Source of the DNA: Circinella umbellata
Taxonomy: Eukaryota > Mucoromycota > Mucoromycetes > Mucorales > Lichtheimiaceae
Assembly: GCA_025093555.1 (NCBI GenBank)
Contig: JAIWNF010000004.1
Span: forward strand, 1,116,001 to 1,180,000
Length of the DNA stretch: 64,000 nt
Reading direction: 5' to 3'
In this document: piece by piece, positions 23,800 through 36,382 of the stretch
Numbering within the stretch: position 1 is the first letter of the stretch
How the letters are laid out: each line of letters starts with the position of its first letter
The notes under the pieces: model-generated
Databases searched by the model: none
What the model saw: only the letters and a program-made list of their open reading frames with translations
What the model was told of the DNA's origin: nothing
Program-made: the position numbers and the translations under genes

Positions 23800-26098
23800 T
23801 TATATTTATGTTTCTAGAAGTACTGCAGAAAATATAAAAGATATAGTGATGAAATGCCAATAATAATTAATGATGCATAGCATTAGTTATATATGATAAT
23901 GACTATTATGAAGGTGTGGTTGCCGAGCACGAATTACGACAGATTACAAAAGGCATAAAAAAAGAAACTGATGACAATGGCTATTTTTAAATAAACAATA
24001 AAAAAATATTATTCAAAGAAGAGAATGATAACACTAAAAAACTCTATCTATAACAAAGACAATTTTTTTTATATATAGGAAAAAAATGTATAATTTAAAA
24101 TAAAGCTACTTTCAGAAAATAATAATACTCTTTTCTATTAATGGATATGTTTTTTTAAAGATAATAAGTATCTCCGTTTAGATTACTGTTCGTTTTCAAA
24201 CAAGAGAGAAAGCTGAGGATCATCATCAAAATAATGGTGTTCAAGAGTATAAGCAGCAGTGGTATTATACTAAAGATCAATACATCAAATATAGTGAAAG
24301 TAAAATAGGCTAGACGTAAATAATTAGCGTGCACCTATTAACTATATAGACCTACCCATCTAAACTTTGTAGTTGGTCTAAATTAGTATAAAGATAAGAG
24401 TCTTGAAAAGGCCTCCTTTTTAATTATATTTCAGACTGAGCTTATCTTCATGACATATTGAGACATGACCTTCACCATTATACATGTGCAAATATAATCA
24501 TTAGCAAGAGTACAACATTAAAAAACAAAACTAATATCTAGTCAGTTCTCATCTGCAAAACTACTCACTAATTAAATGAATAGGCTGGAGTTATCTCAGA
24601 TTTACCGATATCGATCTTGGTATGTAGCAATACCCGTATTTCCTAATCACGGTAAGACTTGTTGATAAAAATTGTAAATGTATCCATCATATTCGCGATT
24701 ATTGTTATTAACTCCTCCCCCTTACTGGTACTTGGTAGCAAAAAAAGCAACTGCATATTTTTCATCTATGAATATCAAGATGAATAACTTTTCTTTTTGC
24801 AATATGTGTTTTATTAAACTATCAACATCAAGTACAATATAATTAGTTTATCGGTACGTTTAGCATAATAGATACCCAATGATATAATATTGAGTAATGA
24901 ATACTTTGAAGTATTAAAAGCACAGATTATGAAACCTATTATTTCAGGCAGTCAGTCTTTCAAAGTATTGATATGATGGTACGGATTAGCAAGTATTCAA
25001 CGTACGTGTTAGTTTGATTGACACTCAAAAATTTATTAAAGCATTTACAACGCCATGACAACCAGAAGGTTTCAATATATTGAAGTAAGTAATATCACAG
25101 GTGACAGTATCAGGATAATCAAGAGTGTATTAAAAAACCATAATGTTATTCGAGTTGCTAATAAGATCAAGCCCAATCAAAATGTTGTTCTGGTACACGT
25201 TAGTATATATTGAAACCATCTAAATCACATACAGTACTTGGTTACCATAGTGTTATACTCAACCTACGATGGCTTTATAAAGAAGGCTATCTATTACTAT
25301 TAGTGTTTAAAAATAGCATATCAACAATTATATTTCGAAATTTATTTATCTAGACAATAAGTGATAATAACAATTAAAACTGGTTTTTATTGGTGTAATA
25401 GTCTGTCAATTGCGTTGACATGTCGTACAGCCAACGTCAAAAAGATTGACATAAGAGGCTCCCTTTTATTACATTCAATCTATGTGACCATTTTCAAATC
25501 GTAAAACTAGCTATGTTTATATATACATGCTGGTAATGCCTCTCTAGGAACGAGAGCATGATATACATTGAGATGGTATGTAATTGTGTTATTTTTGCGT
25601 CTCGTTGAGTTATTATATCGCTTGCCTTATTTATTTTGTAGATTGATTTATGTAACACTCTTATATTTTATATATTTACAACTCTTTGCTCGTCACAATA
25701 TCTACATGTAGTTTAATATATATACAAAGAAACACTACTTTAAATAGAAACTTGAAAGGTTACTTGGTATAATAAGACGTACTTTTATACGTTCTAAAAC
25801 TTTTGTCGGATACGAGGTCTAGTGTGGATTATTTAGTGCTGATGTTATTTAGCAAATTTAAAAAGCATACTCTATATAGGTTATAAGCACTCAAAGATTA
25901 CTTATTGTTTTTGGTAACAAAAGAAGCCACAAGTCTATCAGAAGTTATCAAGTACATACTATCTATATTTAAGTAATTTGTTGACAGCGTGTTCCTGGCT
26001 CGCATGATGGGTGTTTTATTATTCGGCAAAGGGTGGTATCTTTTATACTCAGATTACTACATTTCATTTATCTACAAATATAATCATAACTATCGAAA
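23800..26098. other. Gene-poor interval
   Basis: I see no coding exon, RNA gene or clear repeat here. The last about 60 bp contain the 5' leader of the gene starting at 26099. Confidence 0.5.
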
Positions 26099-27398
26099 AT
26101 GGCTCCTTCTGCTCAAACAAACATGGACTTGAGTTTGCGACAAATCCTCGAACGTTATAAAGATGATTTCGAAATTTTGAAACATGTATTAACAGCAAAA
26201 GTAGAAGAAGATAAAGTAGGTTTAGTCTTACTAACGAAGTCTTGTGAATTCTTCATGTTTTAAAAAGAATAGTAATTAATGCTTCCAGTTAATTCAATTC
26301 TTCTAAAATAAATGGGGGTGGGGGTGATGATAGAAAATAACAGCTCAAGATACTTTAAAGATTGAACAAGCGCGTATTCAATTAAGAGAATTAGATCTTG
26401 AACTTATGCGTGAACATGGACAAGCTACTATTCGATATTATGATACCAAGCAACAACAGCAACAACAACAACCCACTGTAAGATATACGACACCGCCACC
26501 ACTACCGACGCCTATACAACCGTCTTTAACGTCATCATCATCTAGCTATCATAATAACAACAACAGTAAGAATAAAAACGGATCTACACTACCTCCTATT
26601 TCGTCCTATCAAGGATTGGCACCCGTCCAGCAACAAGTTTTGGAGCGCATTACTAGTAAGGATCATCGATCATCCTCATCATCCTATGAGGCTTATCCAC
26701 ATTCAGCGCACCCTCTTTGTTTACCTTCTTCATCATCATCAGATACAGCTCGCCGAAATAATTATCAGTTATATTATACTAATCAAAATCAGCATCAATC
26801 ATCGACTGCTATTTCTCCTGGTGGTGGTATTGATGAGCTCATTATACGAAAACGAAGTCGCAACTCAGTGAATGAATTTACCAGCGAGAGTAATGGTAAC
26901 AGCAACAGCGATAATAGTCTATCTCATGATCAAGTAATGGAAGCACTGAAAGCCAAAATCCAACGTGGTAATAGTATTTGTAGTAATAACAACAACGTAA
27001 ATGGAGAAGTGGATCGAAATAATAATAATAAGCGTGTACGAACATCAGCCATCAAAGTAGAAGTAGATCGAGATTCAATTGTACCTCCTTCTACACCTTC
27101 ACCATGTTCAGCAAAACCTGTTCTGCCACCTATTGATACCAATATGGATCGGGATCGGACACAATATCATCAAAACGAAACTTACAATAATAACAAATAT
27201 CGAATACCAATAACAGCAGCAAAAACAACAGCATCTTCATCAAGCTCTGCAGATCATTCAGTACGAGAGTCATCATCAAATCTATCTTCATCATCATCAG
27301 CGAGACCAGCAGGGAAACAACAGGAAACAGTTAAATCAGAAACCAATTCTTTATCACCAGCATCATCATTTTTAAGCGAACCAAACACATCTTCGTAA
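26099..27398 (+). CDS. Coiled-coil and Ser/Asn/Gln-rich protein, function unknown
   Basis: Two exons, 26099-26215 and 26334-27398, join in phase 0 and give 393 residues. The first about 75 residues look ordered and helical (LRQILERYKDDFEILKHVL, then TAQDTLKIEQARIQLRELDL), probably one coiled coil spanning the splice. The rest is low complexity: a 7-Gln tract, Pro-rich stretches, many Ser and Asn runs, and basic clusters IIRKRSR and NNKRVR that could be nuclear signals. The alternative start in exon 2 (26406) would cut the coiled coil. A short exon at the start with the helix continuing supports the ATG at 26099. I do not recognise a named family; a nuclear regulatory role is only inferred. 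Confidence 0.75.
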
Positions 27399-27647
27399 CA
27401 GAGAAATGTAATATTCACTTTAAATTAATAATTTGAACTATTGTTATTACAGCGTATTTATATAGTATATATACCAATCGTCAGCAAAAATAAAATAAAA
27501 TAAAAATACCCAATCATATTTAAAAAGTAAGGAAGATTTGAAAAGGAGGATATGTAGATACATGTATGTAGGGTAAATAAGTGATAAATGGATAGAATGG
27601 GTGAGGTAAGTTAAACTATAGAATAAAAACTAAAAGTTTTTTTTTTT

Positions 27648-29070
27648 TTACTTGGATGAAGAAGCAGAAGCAGGATCTTGAATGCCTAATGAGCTTGTAT
27701 TTCCAGAACCAGGCATTGGCATAAAAATGGTCTTTGGGCCTTGACCTGAACGACTCATGGCTGTCAATGTATCTAAATAACGAATTTGCATAGCAGCAGG
27801 CGTACTTAAAATATCAGCCGCTTCGCGCATCAATTTAGCGCTTTCTACTTCAGCTTGCGAGGCAATCACTCTGGATTCACCTAATCTTTTAGCAGTAGCG
27901 GCAGAAGATAAGGATTGTTGTAATTGTTTTGAAATACCAATATCTTTGACAAGTGTTGCTTCTACTTCGACACCCCATTGTTGAGCAGCAGGGTTGATAT
28001 TCTTTTGAATCTCCCGTGAAATGGCATCACGATTTTCAATTAAATCTTGGAATGAATGTTGACCACAGACATTACGAAGAACGGTGCGTGCTCTAATAAA
28101 TAATTTATTTAAGTCATATATATATACATATATAAATATATAGAATATCATAACGAGTTTATAATTAGTAGTTATTTACCTTTCCATAAGTGAAGTCATA
28201 AGGTCTTCGGCGCGATATTCAGCTTCATAAGGTGCAAGAACACGCCAATAAAGAACAGATTCAATGGTAATACTGACATTATCCTTTTATATTTAAAAAA
28301 ATAATAAGAAAAGAGTAAGTACACCAATAATATACACTACTGAGTAAATGTAAAGTTTCTTGTTTTTACCTTAGTAATGACTTCTTGTGATGGAATATCA
28401 GTGATTTGAATAGTAACATCGACTCGTTTAATACTTTCTGTCACCGGATTAATCTATATATTTATTATGTATATAAAAGCAAATGAGTAACTCGAAGAAA
28501 TCATAAGATTGATATAATCTATATATTATGTATGTATGAATGATAAAACTGGGATTATTTATTTACCTTGACTAATCCGGGATCGACAACTTTGTAACAT
28601 TTTCCAAAGCGTGTAACTAATCCTGCTCTGCCTTGTCCTACACGTTTATATGGATTAGGGAAACATACACAACATGGTAAAGGAATCTATAAAATAAAAT
28701 AATAACTGTCTGTTAGAACTTATTTTCTTTACTGAATAAAAAAGTATATATTTATTATTACTATAATAATTACTTACAGAACCAAATAATCCAAGAACAT
28801 CACCAATACAAGTCATCATTGAACCATAAAAGCCCTATCAACATATATTTTACATATATTAATTAATTATTATTATCATTGTGTGTTGATGTCTATATAT
28901 TATAATTAACTTACATGATGAATATCATTTAGCCCATAATCTTTTGCAAAAGTGATTTCCACATCTTTATTCGTTATACCAGCGGGTTCATCACTATGAT
29001 CTTCATTATCAGTATAAGGAGGATAATGTGTTTTATTATGACTGGTGGATGATTCAGCAATAGACTCCAT
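27648..29070 (-). CDS. Stomatin-like SPFH/band-7 protein (paralogue 1)
   Basis: A membrane-associated SPFH scaffold protein. Six exons (29070-28915, 28834-28778, 28686-28567, 28453-28370, 28283-28180, 28092-27648) give 321 residues. The N-terminal 52 residues are soluble. A short hydrophobic, Cys-containing hairpin follows (IGDVLGLFGSIPLPCCVCF), as in stomatins, then CFPNPYKRVGQGRAGLVTRF. The band-7 domain runs to about residue 260, and the tail holds the stomatin block ADILSTPAAMQIRYLDTL. All introns fall at positions that can be matched to the plus-strand paralogue at 29422. It probably acts at plasma membrane or organelle membranes in oligomeric microdomains. Starts face each other over 351 bp. 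Confidence 0.9.
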
Positions 29071-29421
29071 AATGATTTACTTTGTTGTTTGTTTAACTTT
29101 ATAAAAAAATAAAAAAAGTCGAGTGGGAGAAAGAAGAAAGAAGAAGGTAAAAGTTATGCAAAAGAAAAAAAAAAGAAGAGATGGAACGTTAAAAAAAAAA
29201 AATCAATTGCACTACGCGCTGCAAAAATGTGTAACATCACTTTTGCTCAGCTGTTCTTGCTTAGCACTATGTTGGCTCAGCAATTTTTTCACTCTATTTT
29301 TTTTTATGCAACCATCTCAAAAAAAACAAAATATTCTTTCCCAAGGTTCTTTGCTTCTTCTTTCTTTCTTTTCTTTTCTTTTCTTTTACTTTTTATTTTA
29401 TTTTATATCAATTTACTAAAC
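29071..29421. promoter_or_regulatory. Bidirectional promoter of the stomatin pair
   Basis: Start codons of the two paralogues lie 351 bp apart, head to head. The minus side has a GA-rich leader (pyrimidine-rich on its own sense strand, about 29120-29160). The plus side has a TTTCTTTTC tract at about 29355-29395. No obvious TATA box lies at standard distance. Confidence 0.55.
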
Positions 29422-30829
29422 ATGAGTTTAAACGCACAAAGTGACGAAGTACCACTTCATCGTAATATCATGTCAAAACGACCTCCACAACAAGATTACT
29501 TTTTTGAAGCTGATTTGGGTTATCAAGATCATGTATGTTTTTATTATCATCATAAACATATAGAAAAATAGAACACATATCTTTTTTTTTTCGTGTTTTT
29601 TTTTTAAAAAAAAGAAAAGAATTATATATATTAAATAAAAATGATATCATATTTATATAGGGATGGTATGGGACTATGATGAACTGTCTCGGATCCATTT
29701 GTGGTGGTTTGGGTATGGTAAGTAGTAATCATTCTAACTCAGTCTTTCTTTTAAATACATACACACAAGACTAAAACTTGTAATAAATATTTATATAAAT
29801 GACAGGTTCCTTGTCTTTGTTGTTTCCCTAATCCATTCAAAGAAGTTAAACAAGGTCATGTTGGTTTAGTAACACAGTTTGGAAAGTTTTACAAGTGTGT
29901 AAATCCTGGTTTGGTTAAGGTAACTCAGTTTTTTTTCTGTTTTGATAGTTTATAATAATAAATCAGAATACTAAATTTTTATGTTTTAGGTTAACCCTTT
30001 GACGGAGTCAGTTCATCATATTGATATCAAGATGCAACTAGTTGAAATTCCAAAACAGATTATCATGACAAAAGACAATGTAAATGTTTGGATTGACAGT
30101 GTTGTATATTATCTTATTGAAAATCCATTCCGTGCAGAGTTTGGTGTTAGTAATGTACGAAAGGCTCTCACAGAACGGTAAGCACTTTTAAATTAATGCA
30201 GATGACTTTTATCAATAACAATCTCAATAAAATATCATAACCATATAAATATTGATAAATAATAATAATTTTTCTTTTTAGTACGCAAACAACTCTTCGG
30301 CATGTTCTTGGTGCTAAAACTTTACAAGATTGTATTGAAAACAGAGAAGCAATTGCTAAAGAAATTCAAGATATTACAAGACCTGTTGCAAAACAATGGG
30401 GTGTTAAGGTAAATTCTTTTGCATAATAATAACAATAACAATAACAATAATTAACTTTACATTAAATCAATTCTTTTATATTAGATTGAATCTATATTAA
30501 TTAAAGATCTTAAATTATCGGCTGAACTACAAGAATCAGTATCAGCTGCTGCGCAAGCCAAACGTATTGGTAATGCCAAAGTCATCAGTGCTAAAGCTGA
30601 AGTAGATTCTGCTAAATTAATGCGTACTGCAGCAGATATTTTAAGTACACCAGCAGCTATGCAAATTCGTTACTTAGAAACAATGCAGAACTTAGCCAAA
30701 GGTAGTGGTACACGTATTGTTTACTTACCTTCAGATGCTGCTGAGAGAGAAAGTGGTAGTGGTGGGCAATTTGGACGAATTCAAGCTGCTGCATATCAAG
30801 AATTATCCAATCCTGATAACTTTAAATAA
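29422..30829 (+). CDS. Stomatin-like SPFH/band-7 protein (paralogue 2)
   Basis: Six exons (29422-29532, 29661-29717, 29806-29919, 29990-30177, 30282-30408, 30485-30829) give 313 residues. The hydrophobic hairpin GSICGGLGMVPCLCCFPNPF lies at about residues 47-67. The SPFH domain follows with LVTQFGKFYKCVNPGLVKVN and IDIKMQLVEIPKQIIMTKDN. The stomatin signature ADILSTPAAMQIRYLETM is near the C-terminus. Intron sites after the soluble N-terminus and after the hairpin agree with the divergent neighbour. Its fourth exon lacks the intron that the neighbour has between ITK and DNV. This points to tandem inversion-duplication of one ancestral gene, with intron change since. Pairing suggests co-expression, but the N-termini have diverged fully. 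Confidence 0.9.
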
Positions 30830-31115
30830 TTCATAACTCCCTTCTTCTTTTGTATTTTAATCTCATTCTACTTTTATAACTATTATAATTATATAACACT
30901 TCTATTTCCTTTTTTATTATTATTATATTATATGATATGATATGATATTTTTTTAATGAATATATATATGTATGTGTATATATTTATATAAATGCGTGCA
31001 GCAGATAACAAAATAAAAATAAATAAAAGGTAATAATGCAAGTATTCAATTCATACTCAGTAAAATTGTTTATTCATTCCATTTTGTACATTCTCATTTT
31101 ATTATAATAATAAAG

Positions 31116-31803
31116 ATGGACGAGCAACACATTCATAATCATAAAAAAAGAAATGGCGTAGATCTTGAGCAAGAGTATAAAGATATAATCTTGCTACTAT
31201 GTCGAAGTATGGATCGTGGGGAATCTTTATTCCTACAAACAGCTCAATTAAAGGGTGTTTTTAAAGTTTCACCGTGGGCCGATTCGGTAATAACTACTTT
31301 CTTTTTTCTTTTTCTATTATAAGACAAAAGTCGTTTTTTAATATTTTAAAACAGGAGGAAGAAGAAGAAGAAGAAGAAGAAGAAGAAGAAGAAGAAGAAG
31401 AAGAAGAAGAAGAAGAAGAAGAAGAAGAAGAAGAAGAGGAATCTCCATTTCTAAAAAAGCAAAAAGTGAATGAAGAACAAGAAGAATTAACACCGACGTC
31501 TCCTACTGCTTTACCAAATAAACGGCAGCAGTAAGTGGATTATAATTATCAAATAAATTTAAAAAGAAGAGTTATTTATACATGGATATAAATATAGAAA
31601 AGAGGAAGATTATGACAGTACAGACGATGATGATGACGATGGAGAAGAAGAAGGGGTAAGTCATACTATACAGTTATTACTATTTATGTTCTATATGAGG
31701 TATTTACTCATATCTATATTAGCCAGTACACTTTTTTAGTGTTCCAAACGCTCCAAAGCGTGCTTACAAAAGACCTAGATCTCCATCAAGAGAAGATTCA
31801 TAA
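31116..31803 (+). CDS. Acidic protein with 29-Glu run and basic C-terminus
   Basis: Four exons (31116-31286, 31355-31530, 31598-31655, 31723-31803) give 161 residues. Phases join so that the acidic frame continues across exons 2-3 (KEEDYDSTDDDDDD). The first 57 residues look folded (LEQEYKDIILLLCRSMDRG). A pure Glu run of 29 residues starts exon 2. A basic tail KRAYKRPRSPSRED could be a nuclear signal or phosphorylation site. I do not recognise a family. Acidic-plus-basic layout is common in chromatin or ribosome-biogenesis factors, but this is inference only. The (GAA)n tract encoding the Glu run is likely to vary in length. Confidence 0.65.
31355..31441 (+). repeat. (GAA/GAG)29 trinucleotide tract, coding
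   Basis: Twenty-nine consecutive Glu codons, nearly all GAA, lie at the 5' end of exon 2 directly after the acceptor AG. Confidence 0.9.
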
Positions 31804-31927
31804 ACGAGATAATTGTAAATAATACTACTAATAACAACAATAATAGAAATTCCAAATAATATGCTGTGTTTATTCTCATGTAATAATATAATAGCAATAA
31901 TACAATAGACTAACAATTGTCATTAAA

Positions 31928-33288
31928 TTATGCCAACTCTTTGGCCGTTGGACTTTGCCACGAATAATCCTTATAAGGTGCCAACAACTCTCGTATCTTA
32001 TCCAATACTTTTGTTTCAAGATCTGTCGTTTTTTCCAGATTTTGTTCTCTTGCTTTAACCCGTTTCCATGCCTTTAAAGCCTTTTGTACATCTTCCTTAT
32101 TTTCCAATCCGATATATGTTGTATTCAGCTGGAAAGTATCACGTCCAGTAAATGAAAACATAGAGGCTAATTCTGATATGTTTAATCCTTGTTCACGAGT
32201 ATATTCAGCACATTCTTTTGCTGCTTGACGTAATTCAGCATGGGCAGGATGCCATTCTGGTGGACCAGCATCACGGAATAAAGCCATTCCCAATGGAGAG
32301 GCATTGGCGACGTATTTCACACCAGCAGCTCGGAATTTAGGGGTATATTCGGCCAATTTTGTGTTTTGTAATGTGTAATGACAATAAGATAAAATAACAT
32401 CCAACGGCTGACCTTTGGCTTGTTGATGTTCAGCAATCTTGAGCATAACAGATAAAGGATAAGCGGAACATCCAACGTATTTAATTTTACCTTGTTCCTA
32501 TACATAATAAGTGAATAATGAATTGGATTTGTTATAGGCCAGAAAAAAAAAACCCATTAGCAAATTGCTCGGACAATTTTTATTTTTAATGTGTGAATAA
32601 AATTAAAATTATAAGTTAAAGTTTTTACTTCAAAAAGTTACCTTGAGTTTGAAAAGAGCTTCCAGAGCACCTCCAGGTCCTACTACATCCTCAAAGTTAA
32701 CAAATTCAACATCATGACAAAGAACAAGATCCAAATAATCCGTATGTAATCGACGCATGCTTTCCTTGACACTATTTGTTACTCGTTCAGCACTATAATC
32801 GAAATCCTTGGTAGTTAAGCCATATCTTCCAACTTTAGTTTGGATATAATAAGAAGAGCGGGGAAATTCATCTCGAACTGTTTCAAGTGCATCACCCAAG
32901 ACAAATTCACTGGCACCATAATAAGGGGATGTATCAAATACATTGATACCTAGATAACAGTACAGATACACACAAGATCCATATGGTCAATGCATACATA
33001 TTCATTATTTTCCTTAATGTTATTGTTGTCATTGCAAGTAAAATTCTTATTTTTTTCTTTACCTCCTCGTAATGCTTCACGACATGCTTCGACAGGCCAA
33101 TGAGACTCGATCTTATCATAAGTACCAGAAAGTGCACCAGCACCGAAACCTAATTCAGAAGGTTTAAATTCTGTCTGATCAACAGTTTGCTAATAAAAAC
33201 ATATAAACATATAAGCCAAGCTTGAAAAAAAATTAACATAGATTATTGAGCAGAAACGAATGGTAACCTGTGAAGTAGTAGTGGTCAT
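31928..33288 (-). CDS. Aldo-keto reductase, D-arabinose / L-galactose dehydrogenase type
   Basis: It probably oxidises a C1 aldose (D-arabinose or a related sugar) with NAD(P)+ in the erythroascorbate/ascorbate-type pathway, as yeast Ara2 does. Four exons (33288-33268, 33189-33063, 32949-32642, 32497-31928) give 341 residues, usual for this family. The AKR catalytic tetrad is visible: Asp55 and Tyr60 in VFDTSPYYG, Lys88 in IQTKVGRYG, His128 in LVLCHDVEF. The FGAGALSGTYD entry motif and QGKIKYVGCSAYPL block also match Ara2/GalDH-type enzymes. The first exon codes just seven residues. The exact sugar cannot be told from sequence. A bacterial-type L-fucose or pyridoxal dehydrogenase role is a less likely alternative. 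Confidence 0.85.
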
Positions 33289-36200
33289 TAGGGAAAAGAA
33301 AAGAGCTGTTTAACTTTATTTTTTCTCACCTCGTTTTCCTGCTGGGTTTTTATCGTAATTAAGAAGTGTGCGAATTAGCTGAACGATTTGTTCGATCATT
33401 TTAAGATACGGAGATAATAGATGATTATATAGACATACACAGATATATAAACACATTTATTTTGAACCTTATTTATATATATTTTTAATGTAATTATATT
33501 TGCTTAGCTTGTAAAATAGTGCTTAAACTTGCATAATCTGAAAAAAATCTTACATACCAGGCAAAGGGATCTGAGACAATTAAGGAGGTTCGTAGCTTCA
33601 AAGTTACCATTCAAAGCAAACATAATTCATGCATCTTTTGATTGCTTTACTTACTTATTACTGGATCTACTATTACACAAGCTTTTTTAATATTCTTTTT
33701 TCCTCTCCATTTTTTCCTTACAAAATGACGATACAATAAAATTTATATTCACTCCGTGTCAAACAAAATTAACAAGACGACGTATTATCTCTACATTATC
33801 CTAGCGATGCTCAATTATTATATTGACATGCATAAAACCGTGGATATTGGATGTTCAGATCGATATGCAGCAGACTTTATGGGCTCAAGTAAGACCCTTC
33901 ATATCCCAGTAATTCGAAGAAGCACCAGTATCTCACGATAACAATAATATGTAACATTTTTTATAATATGGAATTAAGAGTAGTGAATAAAGGAGCTGTA
34001 CGTTTTGCGGTTGAGAAAAAACAGTAATGGTTTTACTACCGTCAGCTATTATATAGGAACTAGAAAATCTTCTTCTTTCTAGGTTCTCACATAGCAACCA
34101 GCCTTGTTCTGACCTTGTCAAAAAAGGAGAAAAAAACAAATAAAGATCTATTACTATTAATTACCATAATCTATTATAAAAAATGAGTTATGATACTGAA
34201 GGGTAAAATCTTTTAAGCAGTGTTCTGTCATATCTATCTTGTCTCAGACAATATTATGTAAAAGCCAATAATTAATAATAATTGCAACAAGATTAGTAAA
34301 AAGCTGTTAATGGTATTTTTGTCATACCATTATTATTAACAACAATATAGACTTCTAACGAAATAGATAAAGTATAGTTCAAACCCTCAAGAATGTCTGC
34401 CCTTTATTTATTAATAAGTAACACAAACAGTAATGTCATCTATCGCCCATAACATATTATTATCTTATACGGATTAACAAAAATCGTTCTCATAACGACA
34501 AATAATATAAACATTCTTAATTTATTTTAGCTTTACTTTCTCATGGACACAACAACAGTTCGGCTTTATTCTACAAATGAACCAGTTCTTTTTCCCATTT
34601 ATTGGTATCGTTTCTAAAGGGCTGCGGTGCTACTCTCTACAGACATCTTTAGCCCACACCACATACATGTATACGCAAAAGAAAACATCAGGAATTACTG
34701 GGATTAACTACCTTAATGCGAATGTATGATATACACTATTCAATTTTCTGGGTTTTCTTCAAATGAATGATTATAAGGTTCATAGTAACAATAAAAACCT
34801 CCTGATCCTTTGAATATAATAATAATATATTACTTTATTTTAGTATAGTTCATATTAGCACTAACAGTAGTTCACAACGACAAACGATATGCAATGAACA
34901 ATTCTTATGATTCGAGTTCCAATTAAAGTCCTTCTGGTAATAAAAAACAAATATGTCAGTATAACAGTTACTAATGTAATTCACAGTTTCTTCTATTATA
35001 TTATTTTTCAGTCTCATCATAATCTACTATATATAGTAACCAGCAATTGTATATATACTTGCTCAGCTTTTATCTTGTAAAAAAAAAGAGCGTGGTTATT
35101 TATGTCAGCAAAAAAAAAAGTTAAAATAACATCCCAGAATGATATGATCTCATACAAGCATATTAACCCCTCGTGCCGAGAATCTCTGTATTTTATAACT
35201 ATATGGAATAGAAGAAAATGAGTTTATTTTTATATGGATACATAGTGGAATGAGAATCAGATCTTGAAATAGAAGAAATCTATTTTAAACTGAATATGGT
35301 ACAACTTTTTTTTATATAATATTGAATATAAATTATTCATTGTAATCAGCATATATAAACATCAAAACCATAGCACTACATTGTGTTAACCTTAAAAGAA
35401 GCAGCGTAGAATAATCAATTAGTTATCTTTGACAATATTAATAATGAAAAGGGAAATGAAAAGACTGCATTTGCCCGTGTAAAACAAAAAAAATGTTTTG
35501 TACTCCCCGTTCCTCATTTGTACCACCAACGCAGAAGATTTAAAAACGTGGCTGTATGTACATCTTATTTAATTACTAGTAATGGTGTTATGTGTGGCTG
35601 AACAAAGAAGTAGGCAGCAACAGAAAGATGAATAGCCCGAAAAAAAAAGTATTTATGTAACATATGAAAGTGTCTGATAAGAAATAAAACGATAAGCTTT
35701 TTTGTTCGTACTTTGTGAAAGTTGTGTATAAATGAATTGTTGCGTTCACATTTTCTGTATAATTTTTTTGTTATGTTCTTTCCCCAAATAAGATTAGCGC
35801 TAAAGCCACTTTGAAGGACTGATTGGCTGTTTTATTAAATCAAAAGCCCCGCGATAATTATGTCTTTACCCAAAAAGAATTTATTTTAAAAGAAATAAAA
35901 AACTGAAGGAAAAGTAAGGGAAATGAAGCAGAAAAGGAAAAAAGAATGATCTCCATAGTGATTATTATATTTATTTTTCACACGCGTTAAAACATTAACT
36001 GACTGATAGTATTGTGTTATAAGCTCTAAGTGTATATGATTACATGCCCTTTTCACTCTCTCTAAATCATTATTCCATATACCGACACACATAGAGAACA
36101 TAGCTGCTAAAAAAAGCTTAATACTTTATCTCTTTTTGATTCTGTTTCTTTCTTTCTTTCTTTTTTTTTTCGTGTGTGCGTGTTATTTTCTTGTCCTGTC

Positions 36201-36382
36201 TCTTCTACTATTATATATTCTATTAGACATATAAATAACGCTTCTTTCTCTCCCACACATACCATTATAACCTTCCTTTCTTTTTTTTATTACTTCATTT
36301 ATCATAATAATTATACAGACGCCCACATCCCCCTTCCCTACATATATACATATATAATTATTTTACATAATATACATTCCAC
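33289..36382. other. Gene-poor interval and promoter of the DIP2-like gene
   Basis: No exon can be supported. Small frames such as 33756-33941 and 35886-36101 lack motifs. A pyrimidine tract (TTTC repeats, about 36146-36170) and further CT-rich sequence to 36330 form the likely leader of the gene at 36383. Confidence 0.5.
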
